From positions 248,001-312,000 of the forward strand of contig NZ_JABFCN010000066.1 in the NCBI RefSeq assembly GCF_013087515.1: a stretch of DNA of 64,000 bases. Reading direction: 5' to 3'. Positions 55,678 to 63,998 of this stretch are shown in pieces. The translations under genes were made by a program, and so were the position numbers. The notes beneath the pieces are model-generated. The model did not search any database. It was not told the DNA's origin and was given only the letters and a program-made list of their open reading frames with translations. Within the stretch, counting starts at the first letter, position 1. Each line of letters begins with the position of its first letter. This DNA is from Rhizobium sophorae (GTDB lineage: Bacteria > Pseudomonadota > Alphaproteobacteria > Rhizobiales > Rhizobiaceae).

Positions 55678-56381
55678 GCGATCGCCGCTTCGGTGCGGCG
55701 GGCGGCGCTGTCGCCTTCGATCCGGCCGGAGCGGACGCGAATCTGGCGCGAGCATCGGGTTGCAAGCGAGACGTCGTGGGTGACGAGAAGCAGGGTCGTG
55801 CCGCGTTCGGCCTGCTTTGAGAACAGAAGGTCGGCGATCTGGCGGCCGGTCTCGGTATCGAGATTGCCGGTCGGCTCGTCGGCGATCAGCAGGGCAGGCG
55901 AGGGGGCGAGCGCCCTGGCGATCGCCACGCGCTGCTGTTCACCGCCGGAAAGCTGACCGGGATAGTGGTTCAGCCGTTCGCCGAGACCGACCGATTTCAG
56001 CTCGCGATGAGCGATCTCGAAGGCGTTGCTGACATTGGCGAGTTCGAGCGGTACCGCGACGTTTTCCAGCGCCGTCATGTTGGCGATCAGGTGAAAGGAC
56101 TGGAAGACGATGCCGATGTTGCGGCCGCGGAAATCGGCGACCTGATCCTCGGTGAGGCTATGGAGCGGCGTGTCGTTGATGTTGATCTCGCCGCTGTCGA
56201 GTTTCTCCAGCCCGGCAAGCACCATCAGCAGGGTAGATTTGCCGGAACCGGAAGGGCCGACGATGCCGACGGATTCGCCGGCCGCGATATCGAGATCGAT
56301 GCCCTTCAGCACATGGACGGAGGCGGCTGCGCTGCCAAGGGTCAGATCGGCGCCCTTCAACTCGATAATGGTTTTTGCCAA
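55674..56381 (-). CDS. ABC transporter ATP-binding protein of the YbbA type
   Basis: This 235-residue ATPase of the LolD/MacB/YbbA group has Walker A GPSGSGKSTLL near residue 47, signature LSGGEQQRVAIARAL near 150, and Walker B LLIADEPTGNLD. It energises the YbbP-type permease encoded just downstream (4-bp overlap). The likely start is TTG at 56381 (LAKTIIELKGADL), since the next upstream ATG (56480) would run into the tesA gene on the other strand. The ribosome site is weak, so the start is uncertain. Confidence 0.9.
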   Translation of the reverse strand: MAKTIIELKGADLTLGSAAASVHVLKGIDLDIAAGESVGIVGPSGSGKSTLLMVLAGLEKLDSGEININDTPLHSLTEDQVADFRGRNIGIVFQSFHLIANMTALENVAVPLELANVSNAFEIAHRELKSVGLGERLNHYPGQLSGGEQQRVAIARALAPSPALLIADEPTGNLDTETGRQIADLLFSKQAERGTTLLLVTHDVSLATRCSRQIRVRSGRIEGDSAARRTEAAIA

Positions 56382-56453
56382 CAGAAATCGCCCTATATAA
56401 GTCGGTAATCGAAAGGCCGCATAACGGCACCTCGCCAATCTAGGGAAACCAGG

Positions 56454-57098
56454 ATGAGATTTAAAGTTGCCGCCCTTCAATTCACCGTCATCGCCGTCTC
56501 GCTGATCTTTGCCACTGCAGCCGATTCCCGGACGATCAATCTCGTCGGTTTTGGGGATAGTTTGATGGCGGGTTATCAGCTGCCTCCCGGCGACGGCTTT
56601 CCCGAAAAGCTGCAGGCGGCCCTGAAGGCGAAGGGGCTCGACGTCACCATTGCCAATGCCGGGGTTTCCGGAGACACGACGACGGGGGGGCTTGCGCGTA
56701 TAGACTGGTCGGTACCCGACGGCACCGATGGGGTCATTCTCGAGCTTGGCGCCAATGATGCGTTGCGCGGTATCCCGCCGGAGGAGAGCGAGAAGAATCT
56801 CGATAAAATGATTACCCGACTAAAGGAGCGCGGGATTGCCGTGCTACTCGCCGGTATCATAGCGCCGCCGAACATGGGGGCGGATTATGCTGCACGATTC
56901 AACCCGATCTACCAGAAACTTTCGGAAAAACATGGGCTTCCACTCTATGCCTTCTTCCTCGACGGCGTTGCGCTGGAGGCTGGGTTGAAGCTCGACGACG
57001 GCATGCATCCAAATGCGAGAGGGATCGACGTCATGGTTGAAAAGATGGAGCCTGCTGTCACAAATTTCGTCGAAACGATTTCTTCTGTGAAGAAATAG
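56454..57098 (+). CDS. tesA: GDSL esterase/lysophospholipase of the TesA type
   Basis: This 214-residue SGNH hydrolase has a signal peptide MRFKVAALQFTVIAVSLIFATAADS. Catalytic blocks are GFGDSLMAGYQLP (Ser), GVSGDTTTGGLARI (Gly), ELGANDALRGIP (Asn) and DDGMHPNARG (Asp-His). It hydrolyses acyl-CoA, acyl esters and lysophospholipids in the periplasm. It is divergent from the ybbAP genes, 72 bp apart, the conserved partner locus of tesA in proteobacteria. Confidence 0.93.
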   Translation: MRFKVAALQFTVIAVSLIFATAADSRTINLVGFGDSLMAGYQLPPGDGFPEKLQAALKAKGLDVTIANAGVSGDTTTGGLARIDWSVPDGTDGVILELGANDALRGIPPEESEKNLDKMITRLKERGIAVLLAGIIAPPNMGADYAARFNPIYQKLSEKHGLPLYAFFLDGVALEAGLKLDDGMHPNARGIDVMVEKMEPAVTNFVETISSVKK

Positions 57099-57166
57099 GG
57101 GCTTGCGCGGTTGTTGATTGCGTGATTCCGTGTGAGCACCTGCAAAAGATTCGGGGAGTGCTCGTG

Positions 57167-57760
57167 ATGCCGAGACTGTTTACCGCCCTCGAAATTCCGC
57201 GCAATGCGGCGATGAGTCTTTCATTGCTACGCGGTGGCCTCCCCGGAGCACGATGGATCGATGTGGAGAATTACCACATCACCCTGCGCTTCATCGGTGA
57301 TGTCGATGGCCGGACGGCCGATGAAATCGTTGAACGCCTCGACCGGATCGACCGGCCGGAATTCCAGTTCCGGCTGGAAGGCATCGGTTCCTTCGGTTCG
57401 AAGAAACCACATTCGGTCTGGGCTGGCGTCTCGCAGTCGCCTGAAATGTATGCCCTGCAGGGCGAGATCGAGCGCATCTGCCAGCGCATCGGCCTGCCGC
57501 CGGATCCCCGCAAATTCATGCCGCATGTGACGCTGGCGCGGCTCAAATCCTCGCGGCTCGACGATGTCGTGCAATATCTGGCCGGACGCGGCAACTTCCA
57601 CACAGCAACCTTCACCGCACCGCGCTTCGTGCTGCTTTCGTCGCGCGAATCGGTCGGTGGAGGGCCTTACCTCACCGAGGAAGTGTTCCCGCTGCACGAG
57701 GCACGCTCGACGCCCAGCGTTTCGAGCAGCCTGCAGCAGCCGGTCAAGAGCCTGGTGTAG
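57167..57760 (+). CDS. thpR: RNA 2',3'-cyclic phosphodiesterase (ThpR/LigT)
   Basis: This 197-residue 2H phosphoesterase has two HxT(L) motifs, NYHITLRF near residue 38 and MPHVTLARL near 124, which form the active site that opens 2',3'-cyclic ends of RNA. It starts MPRLFTALEIPRNAAMSL. The frame continues upstream to a GTG at 57122, but MPRLF is the family start, with GGGGAG upstream. Its last 94 bases overlap the end of the phosphatase gene on the other strand. Confidence 0.9.
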   Translation: MPRLFTALEIPRNAAMSLSLLRGGLPGARWIDVENYHITLRFIGDVDGRTADEIVERLDRIDRPEFQFRLEGIGSFGSKKPHSVWAGVSQSPEMYALQGEIERICQRIGLPPDPRKFMPHVTLARLKSSRLDDVVQYLAGRGNFHTATFTAPRFVLLSSRESVGGGPYLTEEVFPLHEARSTPSVSSSLQQPVKSLV

Positions 57761-58167
57761 ACCAGCTCGAAACCATCAGGGCCGCCATAATAGGGATCGG
57801 GAATATCCTCTCCCGTTCCCAGCGCGGTATCACCGAAAAGGTGGATATTCGCCCCGTGCGGCGCGCTCTTTTCGAGCGCTGCCAGGTTGTCGCGGTCCAT
57901 GGCGAGGATCAGATCGAAATCCATGAAATCCCTCGACTGGACGCGCCGCGCGCGCTGCCCCGATATGTCGATGCCGTGGTTTTTCGCGGTGGCGATCGAA
58001 CGCCGGTCGGGCGGATCGCCTTCATGCCAGTCGCCGGTGCCGGCGGAAGCGATCGTAAAATCGCCGGTCAACCCCGCCTCGGCGACGAGATGGCCAAAAA
58101 TTCCCTCCGCGAGCGGAGAACGGCATATATTGCCCATGCAAACGAAGAGGATGCTGATGCGTTTCAT
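57667..58167 (-). CDS. Low-molecular-weight protein-tyrosine phosphatase
   Basis: This 166-residue enzyme carries the P-loop FVCMGNICRSP (catalytic Cys10, Arg16) and the general-acid Asp in DIPDPYYGG. QRARRVQSRDFMDFDLILAMDRDN is the typical middle. It dephosphorylates tyrosine on proteins; in rhizobia some members act with exopolysaccharide kinases, but no such gene is nearby. The 3' end overlaps that of thpR by 94 bp, and both reading frames are used there. The start (58167) is divergent from the PCD gene, 34 bp apart. Confidence 0.92.
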   Translation of the reverse strand: MKRISILFVCMGNICRSPLAEGIFGHLVAEAGLTGDFTIASAGTGDWHEGDPPDRRSIATAKNHGIDISGQRARRVQSRDFMDFDLILAMDRDNLAALEKSAPHGANIHLFGDTALGTGEDIPDPYYGGPDGFELVYTRLLTGCCRLLETLGVERASCSGNTSSVR

Positions 58168-58201
58168 CGGTAACCTGTCGGACAGAGAAGAGGACCATGG
58201 C

Positions 58202-58507
58202 ATGAAAATGGAAAAACTGGAACGGACGGCGGCCGAGGCGCAACTGACCGAGCTTTCGGGATGGGTGCTCAATGATGCGGGTTCGTCGATATCGAAGACG
58301 TTCAAGTTCGCAAATTTCATCGAGGCTTTCGGCTTCATGACGCAGGCAGCGCTTGCGGCCGAGAAGCTCAACCACCATCCCGAATGGTTCAATGTCTATT
58401 CCAGGGTGGATGTAACGCTGAACACACATGATGCCGGCGGGCTGACGGAACTGGATTTCAAGCTCGCCAAAGCCATGGAGAAGGCTGCGGCGCGCCGTAT
58501 CGATTGA
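58202..58507 (+). CDS. phhB: Pterin-4a-carbinolamine dehydratase
   Basis: This 101-residue PCD enzyme has the motif TFKFANFIEAFGFMTQAALAAEKLNHHPEWFNVYSRVDVTLNTHDAGGLTELDFKLAKAMEK. The His-His-Pro of the active site is in LNHHPEW. It dehydrates the carbinolamine formed by phenylalanine hydroxylase, and may also take part in molybdopterin or other pterin metabolism; phenylalanine hydroxylase is not in the window. An ATG start at 58202 (MKMEKLERT) fits the family. Confidence 0.92.
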   Translation: MKMEKLERTAAEAQLTELSGWVLNDAGSSISKTFKFANFIEAFGFMTQAALAAEKLNHHPEWFNVYSRVDVTLNTHDAGGLTELDFKLAKAMEKAAARRID

Positions 58508-58589
58508 AAGCGGGGCCGATTGAAAGGGGCCGATTGAAAAAGATTAGGCGCCGTCACCATATGTTCGCATGGACAAAAGGGATGCAGGG

Positions 58590-58982
58590 ATGGACGAGGT
58601 CAAATTCGGGGAAATCCTGTTGCCGGGCGACGAGGACACCCAGAGCCGTCGCGAGAAAAGCGTAAGGCAGAAATTCTGGCCGACGTTCCGGCGGGCGGTG
58701 CGGCAGATCCCGTTCTCGCGCGATGTCGTCGCCGGTTTCTATTGTGCGCTCGATTCGCAGACGCCAACGAAGGTGCGTGGCGTGCTGCTTGCGGCACTCG
58801 CCTATTTCGTTATGCCGGTCGACATGATCCCGGATATTTTCGCCGTCATCGGCTTTTCCGACGACATCGCCGTACTTTCGGCCGCTTTCGCCATGGTGCG
58901 CGGTCACATCCGACCGGTCCACTATGAAGCCGCCGACCGCGTTCTCGCCGATCGGCCGGAAGAAGCGATGAAGACGATTTAA
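58590..58982 (+). CDS. YkvA/DUF1232 family membrane protein
   Basis: This 130-residue protein contains the DUF1232 motif GVLLAALAYFVMPVDMIPDIFAVIGFSDDIAVLSAAFAMV, with one or two membrane helices and the conserved PxDxIPD. The function is unknown. The start at 58590 (MDEVKFGEILLPGDE) is preferred over the ATG at 58569, which has no ribosome site, but this is not certain. It lies 82 bp after the PCD gene. Confidence 0.85.
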   Translation: MDEVKFGEILLPGDEDTQSRREKSVRQKFWPTFRRAVRQIPFSRDVVAGFYCALDSQTPTKVRGVLLAALAYFVMPVDMIPDIFAVIGFSDDIAVLSAAFAMVRGHIRPVHYEAADRVLADRPEEAMKTI

Positions 58983-59070
58983 CGCGTGTCGCGTCCAACC
59001 GGGATGCGACCGCTTGTTTCATGCGTGTTGTCATCCCCAAAGCCGCTGTGTGCTTTCGGGCGACATTGCA

Positions 59071-59631
59071 TCAGGCGATTTCGCGTTCCAGCACCTTGCG
59101 GAGCTTGCCGAAGGCAAGCCGGATACGCGACTTCACCGTGCCGAGCGGGAGACCGGTCGCTTCGGCGATCTCCGAATGCGATTGACCGAGGAAGAAGGCG
59201 GCGCGCAGCATGTCGCGCTGCTCCTCCGGCAATTGGCCGACGGCGGCGCGTATCTTGGCGTCGCGATCGTCATTGGCGATGATTTCTTCCGCGCCGATAT
59301 CGGCCGGCGGCTGCAGGGCCGGATCAGTCTCATCGAAGATACGGGTGTTGGCGCGGCGCTGCATGTCGATGTGGCGGTTGCGGGCAATGCGGAAAAGCCA
59401 GGTCGAGAGGGAAGATCGCGTGGCATCGTAGAGCTCCGCCTTGTGCCAGAGCACGATCATGATCTCCTGGACCAGTTCCTCAGCCTCGCCCGATGTCATC
59501 CTCTGGCGCATCAGCCAGGCCTTCAGGCGGGGTGCGAAATAGTCGAACAGGATGGAAAAGGCCTGCTGGTCGCGATCGTCCGCGACGGCCTTTGCGAGGG
59601 CAGCGAAACGCTGTCTTTCCTCGGCATCCAT
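59071..59631 (-). CDS. ECF-type RNA polymerase sigma factor
   Basis: This 186-residue sigma-70 family ECF factor has region 2 (FDYFAPRLKAWLMRQRMTSGEAEELVQEIMIVLWHKAELYDATRSSLSTWLFRIARNRHIDMQRR) and region 4 (LPEEQRDMLRAAFFLGQSHSEIAEATGLPLGTVKSRIRLAFGKLRKVL). The pattern recalls the RpoE-ChrR (ECF11) group that answers singlet oxygen, but no anti-sigma gene is next to it on either side. It would recognise promoters of a stress response. The gene-free region upstream is 336 bp. Confidence 0.9.
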   Translation of the reverse strand: MDAEERQRFAALAKAVADDRDQQAFSILFDYFAPRLKAWLMRQRMTSGEAEELVQEIMIVLWHKAELYDATRSSLSTWLFRIARNRHIDMQRRANTRIFDETDPALQPPADIGAEEIIANDDRDAKIRAAVGQLPEEQRDMLRAAFFLGQSHSEIAEATGLPLGTVKSRIRLAFGKLRKVLEREIA

Positions 59632-59967
59632 ATCTCCTCACCAGCCCCCTGCGACAATAATTTCGTCCCGGATTTCCAAGTCTTACTGAGGTACAACGGA
59701 TTTGGGAAAGGTCAAACTCTTGCCTGAATCTTTGTGTCTTAAATTCAGCCGAACGGACGGCCGGTGCCATTGGGGCACGGTGTTGCGGTCGATACCGTCA
59801 AAGGGGCGAAAATTGACACTCGAGCTGAAATGACACAGGCAGATACAAATCGCAGCTATTGTTGACCATTTGGTAACCTGAATTAAGTCAAAATAAAGCA
59901 GATCGTGATTATGCGGCGCCCGCTATGATCGCTTCGGGCCTTGAATCGCAAGAACCGGCAGGAATCC
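59632..59967. other. Gene-free spacer between ECF sigma factor and ialB-type gene
   Basis: It is AT-richer than its neighbours and must hold two divergent promoters. No coding sequence, clear hairpin or recognised RNA was found. A possible ECF-type promoter could not be identified with confidence. Confidence 0.45.
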
Positions 59968-60477
59968 ATGTTTGTAAAAAGTATCGTATCCGCTCTCGCA
60001 CTCACCCTTGTTATGGCCGGAGTTGCGACAGCGCAGCAGGCCGCGCCCAACCGCATCCAGCAGTTCCAGGCATGGGGTGCCTACTCCTACAAGTCGGGCA
60101 ATAGCACGGTCTGCTACGTGCTGTCCGTTCCGACGGCAAAGCAGCCGGCAAGCGTCGACCACGGCGACAATTTCTTCATCGTCTCTCAGCGTCCGGGCCA
60201 GAACATCTCCTACGAGCCGCAGGCGATGATGGGCTACACGGTCAAGGAAAATTCGAAGATCAACGTCGTCATCGACAACAAGACCTTTGTGATGTTCACC
60301 AAGGACAAGGCCGGCTGGGTCGAGAACGCGGCGCAGGAGCCGGCCCTCGTCGCCGCGATGAAGACCGGTCATTCGATGACGGTCAATGCCGTTTCGCGCA
60401 AGGGCACCGGCACCTCCTACAGCTATTCGCTCTCGGGTATCTCGGCTGCGCTGAAGCAGATCGAAACCTGCAAGTAG
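59968..60477 (+). CDS. Invasion-associated locus B (IalB) family protein
   Basis: This 169-residue exported protein has a signal peptide MFVKSIVSALALTLVMAGVATAQQ. The mature part has QFQAWGAYSYKSGNSTVCYVLSVP, FFIVSQRPGQNISYEPQAMMGYTV and the terminal ALKQIETCK, with two Cys that may form a disulfide. Relatives include the Bartonella IalB protein; in rhizobia the role is unknown. GGCAGGAATCC precedes the ATG. It is monocistronic. Confidence 0.88.
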   Translation: MFVKSIVSALALTLVMAGVATAQQAAPNRIQQFQAWGAYSYKSGNSTVCYVLSVPTAKQPASVDHGDNFFIVSQRPGQNISYEPQAMMGYTVKENSKINVVIDNKTFVMFTKDKAGWVENAAQEPALVAAMKTGHSMTVNAVSRKGTGTSYSYSLSGISAALKQIETCK

Positions 60478-60498
60478 GCTTTTTTGTTCTCAGAGTTT

Positions 60499-60525
60499 CG
60501 AGGGCCGGCCTTGCGCCGGCCCTCG
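60499..60525 (+). terminator. Strong hairpin after the IalB-type gene
   Basis: CGAGGGCCGGC and GCCGGCCCTCG form a perfect 11-bp stem with a 5-nt loop, 21 bp after the stop. The downstream tract (TCGTTTCC) is poor in T, so it may stabilise RNA or end transcription only partly; a run of six T residues lies before the hairpin. Confidence 0.6.
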
Positions 60526-60722
60526 TCGTTTCCATCTATAGTGACGCGCGGGCAAAATGATGCTAAAGGCCGCGCAACAGCGGACAGATCGCGATATCCA
60601 TCGCCGTTCCGCCATTCAATTTCTGCCAATGTGCCGTCATGCACCCGCCAGTCTTCCGGCTTAACCCTGAAGTTCGCAGGGCTTGCGGGGCGGTTACGTG
60701 TTCGAATTCGGGATGAAAGACT

Positions 60723-61949
60723 ATGTCCGTCATGGATGCGATCGTTGTCACCAAGCCGCAGGCGCGCACGTCCGCCAACCTCGAGAAGCCGTCGTTGATC
60801 GGCATGTCGCGCGAGGAGATGGGGGCGGCACTCCGGGAAAAGGGTGTGGCCGAGAAGCAGATCAAGATGCGCGTCTCGCAGCTCTGGAACTGGATCTATG
60901 TGCGCGGCGTCTCCGACTTCGACCATATGACGAATGTCGCCAAGGACATGCGGGAGATGCTGAAGCAGCATTTCACCATCGCACGTCCCGAGATCGTCGA
61001 GGAGCAGGTTTCCAACGACGGCACGCGCAAATGGCTGCTGCGCTTTCCCGCGCGGGGCGCCGGGCGTCCCGTCGAGATTGAGGCCGTCTACATTCCGGAA
61101 GAGGGCCGCGGCACGCTCTGTATCTCCAGCCAGGTCGGCTGCACGCTCACCTGTTCCTTCTGTCATACCGGGACGCAGCGTCTGGTGCGCAACCTGACGG
61201 CGGAGGAAATTCTTTCGCAGTTGCTGCTTGCCCGCGACCGGCTTGGGGACTTTCCGGACCGTGAAGCGCCGCAGGGTACGATCATGCCTGCCGAGGGCCG
61301 CAAGGTCAGCAACATCGTCATGATGGGCATGGGTGAGCCGCTTTATAACTTCGATGCCGTCAAGCAGGCATTGCTGATCGCAACGGATGGTGACGGCCTG
61401 TCGCTGTCCAGGCGCCGCGTGACGCTTTCCACCTCCGGCGTCGTGCCGGAGATCTTCCGCACCGGCGAGGAGATCGGCGTGATGCTGGCGATTTCGCTGC
61501 ATGCGGTGCGCGACGATCTGCGCGACATTCTGGTGCCGATCAACAAGAAGTATCCGCTGAAGGAGCTGATCGAAGCCTGCCGGGCCTATCCGGGCCTTTC
61601 GAACGCCCGGCGCATCACCTTCGAATATGTGATGCTAAAGGATGTCAACGACAGCCTTGAGGACGCCAAGGGGTTGATCAAGCTCCTGAAGGGCGTGCCG
61701 GCGAAGATCAATCTTATTCCGTTCAATCCCTGGCCCGGCACCAATTACCAGTGTTCCGACTGGGAGCAGATCGAGAAGTTTGCCGATTTCATCAATTCGG
61801 CAGGCTATGCCTCGCCGATCCGCACGCCGCGTGGCCGCGACATCCTTGCCGCCTGCGGCCAGCTGAAATCGGAATCCGAACGCATGCGCAAGACCGAACG
61901 TCTGGCCTTCGAGGCGATGATGATCGCCAATCACGGCGCCGACGACTGA
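60723..61949 (+). CDS. rlmN: 23S rRNA (adenine-2503-C2)-methyltransferase RlmN
   Basis: This 408-residue radical-SAM methyltransferase modifies A2503 of 23S rRNA and A37 of several tRNAs. The cluster-binding motif is GCTLTCSFCHTGTQ near residue 140 (CxxxCxxC). The second catalytic Cys is in GRDILAACGQL at ~375, and the other conserved parts are VMMGMGEPLYNFDAV, VTLSTSGVVPEI and AISLHAV. The start MSVMDAIVVTKPQ is the first ATG after the IalB hairpin region. Confidence 0.95.
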   Translation: MSVMDAIVVTKPQARTSANLEKPSLIGMSREEMGAALREKGVAEKQIKMRVSQLWNWIYVRGVSDFDHMTNVAKDMREMLKQHFTIARPEIVEEQVSNDGTRKWLLRFPARGAGRPVEIEAVYIPEEGRGTLCISSQVGCTLTCSFCHTGTQRLVRNLTAEEILSQLLLARDRLGDFPDREAPQGTIMPAEGRKVSNIVMMGMGEPLYNFDAVKQALLIATDGDGLSLSRRRVTLSTSGVVPEIFRTGEEIGVMLAISLHAVRDDLRDILVPINKKYPLKELIEACRAYPGLSNARRITFEYVMLKDVNDSLEDAKGLIKLLKGVPAKINLIPFNPWPGTNYQCSDWEQIEKFADFINSAGYASPIRTPRGRDILAACGQLKSESERMRKTERLAFEAMMIANHGADD

Positions 61950-62042
61950 TCAGCAAGTTTGATCCTCGCTACAATTCTCCGCGATTGATTTCAGAGGGCG
62001 CTTTTCCTAAAAGTGCCCCCAAAATCATTCAGGAGGATCCCC

Positions 62043-62996
62043 ATGCGCGCGATTTTACTCGCTCTTGCCGCCACTTTGGCTCTTTCCCTGCCCGCAAAGG
62101 CCGATGAGGTCACCGTCGCCGTGACGGCGATCGTCGAACATCCGGCGCTCGATGCGGCGCGCAAGGGCGTTCTCGATGCGCTGACGGCTGCGGGCTACAA
62201 GGAAGGCGAGAACCTGAAATTCGTGTTCGAATCGGCGCAGGGCAATCCGGCGACGGCGGCCCAGATCGCCCGCCAGTTCGCCGGCGACGAGCCCAATGTC
62301 ATCGTGCCGATCTCGACGCCATCGGCCCAGGCGGTCGTTTCCTCGACGCGCGACATTCCTGTCGTTTTCACGGCCGTGTCCGATCCGCTCGGCGCCCAGC
62401 TCGTCAAGAACATGGACAAGCCCGGCGGCAACGTCACCGGCCTCTCCGATATGTCGCCGGTCGCTGAGCACCTTGCGCTGATCAAGGAAATCCTGCCCGA
62501 TGTAAAAACCATCGGCTACCTCTACAATTCCGGCGAGGCGAATTCCGTTTCGCTGCTCGCCGTGTTGAAGGCTGAAGCCGAAAAGGCTGGCCTGAAGGTG
62601 GTCGAATCGGCCGCCACCAAGTCGGCCGAGGTTCAGGGTGCGGCGCGGGCGCTCGTCGGCCGGGCCGATGCGATCTACATTCCGACCGACAATACGATCA
62701 TCTCCGCGCTCGAAGGCGCCGTCGCGGTGGCCGAGGAGAGCAAGTTGCCGCTCTTTACCGCCGATACGGATTCGGTTTCGCGCGGCTCGATCGCCGCTCT
62801 CGGCTTCAACTATTATGATGTCGGTAAGCAGACCGGCGACATCGTCGTTCGTGTGCTGAAGGGCGAGAACCCGGGCGACATCGCGGTCAAGACTGCCGCC
62901 GGCAGCGACCTCGTCGTCAACAAGGCGGCGGCCGCGAAAATGGGCGTCACGCTGCCGCAGAGCGTGCTTTCCCGCGCTACCAAAGTCATCGAATAG
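62043..62996 (+). CDS. ABC transporter substrate-binding protein (TrpX-like)
   Basis: This is a 317-residue periplasmic binding protein of the ABC_sub_bind family. Signal peptide MRAILLALAATLALSLPAKA is followed by DEVTVAVTAIVEHPALDAARKGVLDALTAAGYKEGENLKFVFESAQGNPATAAQIARQF. This family, with the permease found next, forms TrpXYZ-type importers, in Gram-positive bacteria suggested to take up tryptophan or tyrosine; the ligand here is unknown. AGGAGG lies 6 bp before the ATG, the best ribosome site in the region. It is followed at 123 bp by the permease gene. Confidence 0.92.
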   Translation: MRAILLALAATLALSLPAKADEVTVAVTAIVEHPALDAARKGVLDALTAAGYKEGENLKFVFESAQGNPATAAQIARQFAGDEPNVIVPISTPSAQAVVSSTRDIPVVFTAVSDPLGAQLVKNMDKPGGNVTGLSDMSPVAEHLALIKEILPDVKTIGYLYNSGEANSVSLLAVLKAEAEKAGLKVVESAATKSAEVQGAARALVGRADAIYIPTDNTIISALEGAVAVAEESKLPLFTADTDSVSRGSIAALGFNYYDVGKQTGDIVVRVLKGENPGDIAVKTAAGSDLVVNKAAAAKMGVTLPQSVLSRATKVIE

Positions 62997-63119
62997 TCGG
63001 CCGGTACTTCTAACGCCTTCGACGTATTCAGCCGCTCTCGTTTGCACGGGAGCGGTTGTTTGTATTAAAAGGCTCCGTTTCGCGACGGGCGGAACGGACA
63101 TAAAAAGGGGCTGAAAGCC

Positions 63120-63998
63120 TTGAGCCAAATCGCATTCTGGGGGGCCGTCGAGCTCGGCCTAGTCTATTCCTTCGTCGCTCTCGGCGTCTATCTCGCCTTT
63201 CGAGTTCTCGATTTTCCCGACCTGACGGTCGATGGCTCCTTCCCGCTTGGCGCGGCGGTGACGGCCGTGCTGATCATTGCCGGTGTCAATGCCTGGCTTG
63301 CGGCGCTGATCGCCATGGCGGCCGGTGCCGCTGCGGGCATGGTGACGGCTCTGCTCAACGTGCGCTTCAAGATCCTCAATTTGCTCGCCTCGATCCTGAC
63401 GATGATCGCACTGTTTTCCGTCAATCTGCGCGTGATGGGCAAACCCAATGTCGCTCTCATCAATGCCGACACGATGATCAGCCCGTTCTTCGGCCATGGC
63501 CTTCGCGATTTCTACGTGCGGCCGCTCTTCGTCGGCGTTCTGGTTGTCATCGCGCTCATCCTGGTCTGGCGTTTCCTGGAAAGCGATGCCGGGCTGGCAA
63601 TGCGGGCGACCGGCGCCAATGCAAGGATGGCGCGGGCCCAGGGCGTCGATACCAGCCGGCAGATCTATCTCGGCATGGCGATCTCGAATGCGCTGGTGGC
63701 GCTCGGCGGCGCGCTGTTTGCCCAGACGAACGGCTTTGCCGACGTCACCTCAGGCGTCGGCACGATCGTCGTCGGTCTGGCTGCCGTCATCATCGGCGAG
63801 ACGCTGCTCGGGCGCCGCGGTCTGTTGATCGCGCTAATCGGATGCGTGCTCGGCTCGATCCTCTATCGCATCGCGATCCAGCTGGCGCTTTCGAGCGACG
63901 TCATCGGCCTGCAGGCGTCCGACCTCAATTTCGTGACGGCCGTGCTGGTGACCGTGGCGCTCATCCTTCCCCGTCTTCGCGGAGGTGCCGCATCGTGA
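63120..63998 (+). CDS. ABC transporter permease (TrpY-like, LivH family)
   Basis: This 292-residue permease has about eight helices, beginning MSQIAFWGAVELGLVYSFVALGVYLAFRVLDFPDLTVDGSFPLGAAVTAVLI and ending with ILPRLRGGAAS. It belongs to the branched-chain-type permeases (BPD_transp_2). The start is TTG at 63120, read as Met. Its TGA (63996-63998) overlaps GTG at 63995, very probably the start of the ATPase gene that lies beyond the window. A CCGCTC/GAGCGG hairpin in the spacer before it could tune expression against the binding protein. Confidence 0.92.
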   Translation: MSQIAFWGAVELGLVYSFVALGVYLAFRVLDFPDLTVDGSFPLGAAVTAVLIIAGVNAWLAALIAMAAGAAAGMVTALLNVRFKILNLLASILTMIALFSVNLRVMGKPNVALINADTMISPFFGHGLRDFYVRPLFVGVLVVIALILVWRFLESDAGLAMRATGANARMARAQGVDTSRQIYLGMAISNALVALGGALFAQTNGFADVTSGVGTIVVGLAAVIIGETLLGRRGLLIALIGCVLGSILYRIAIQLALSSDVIGLQASDLNFVTAVLVTVALILPRLRGGAAS

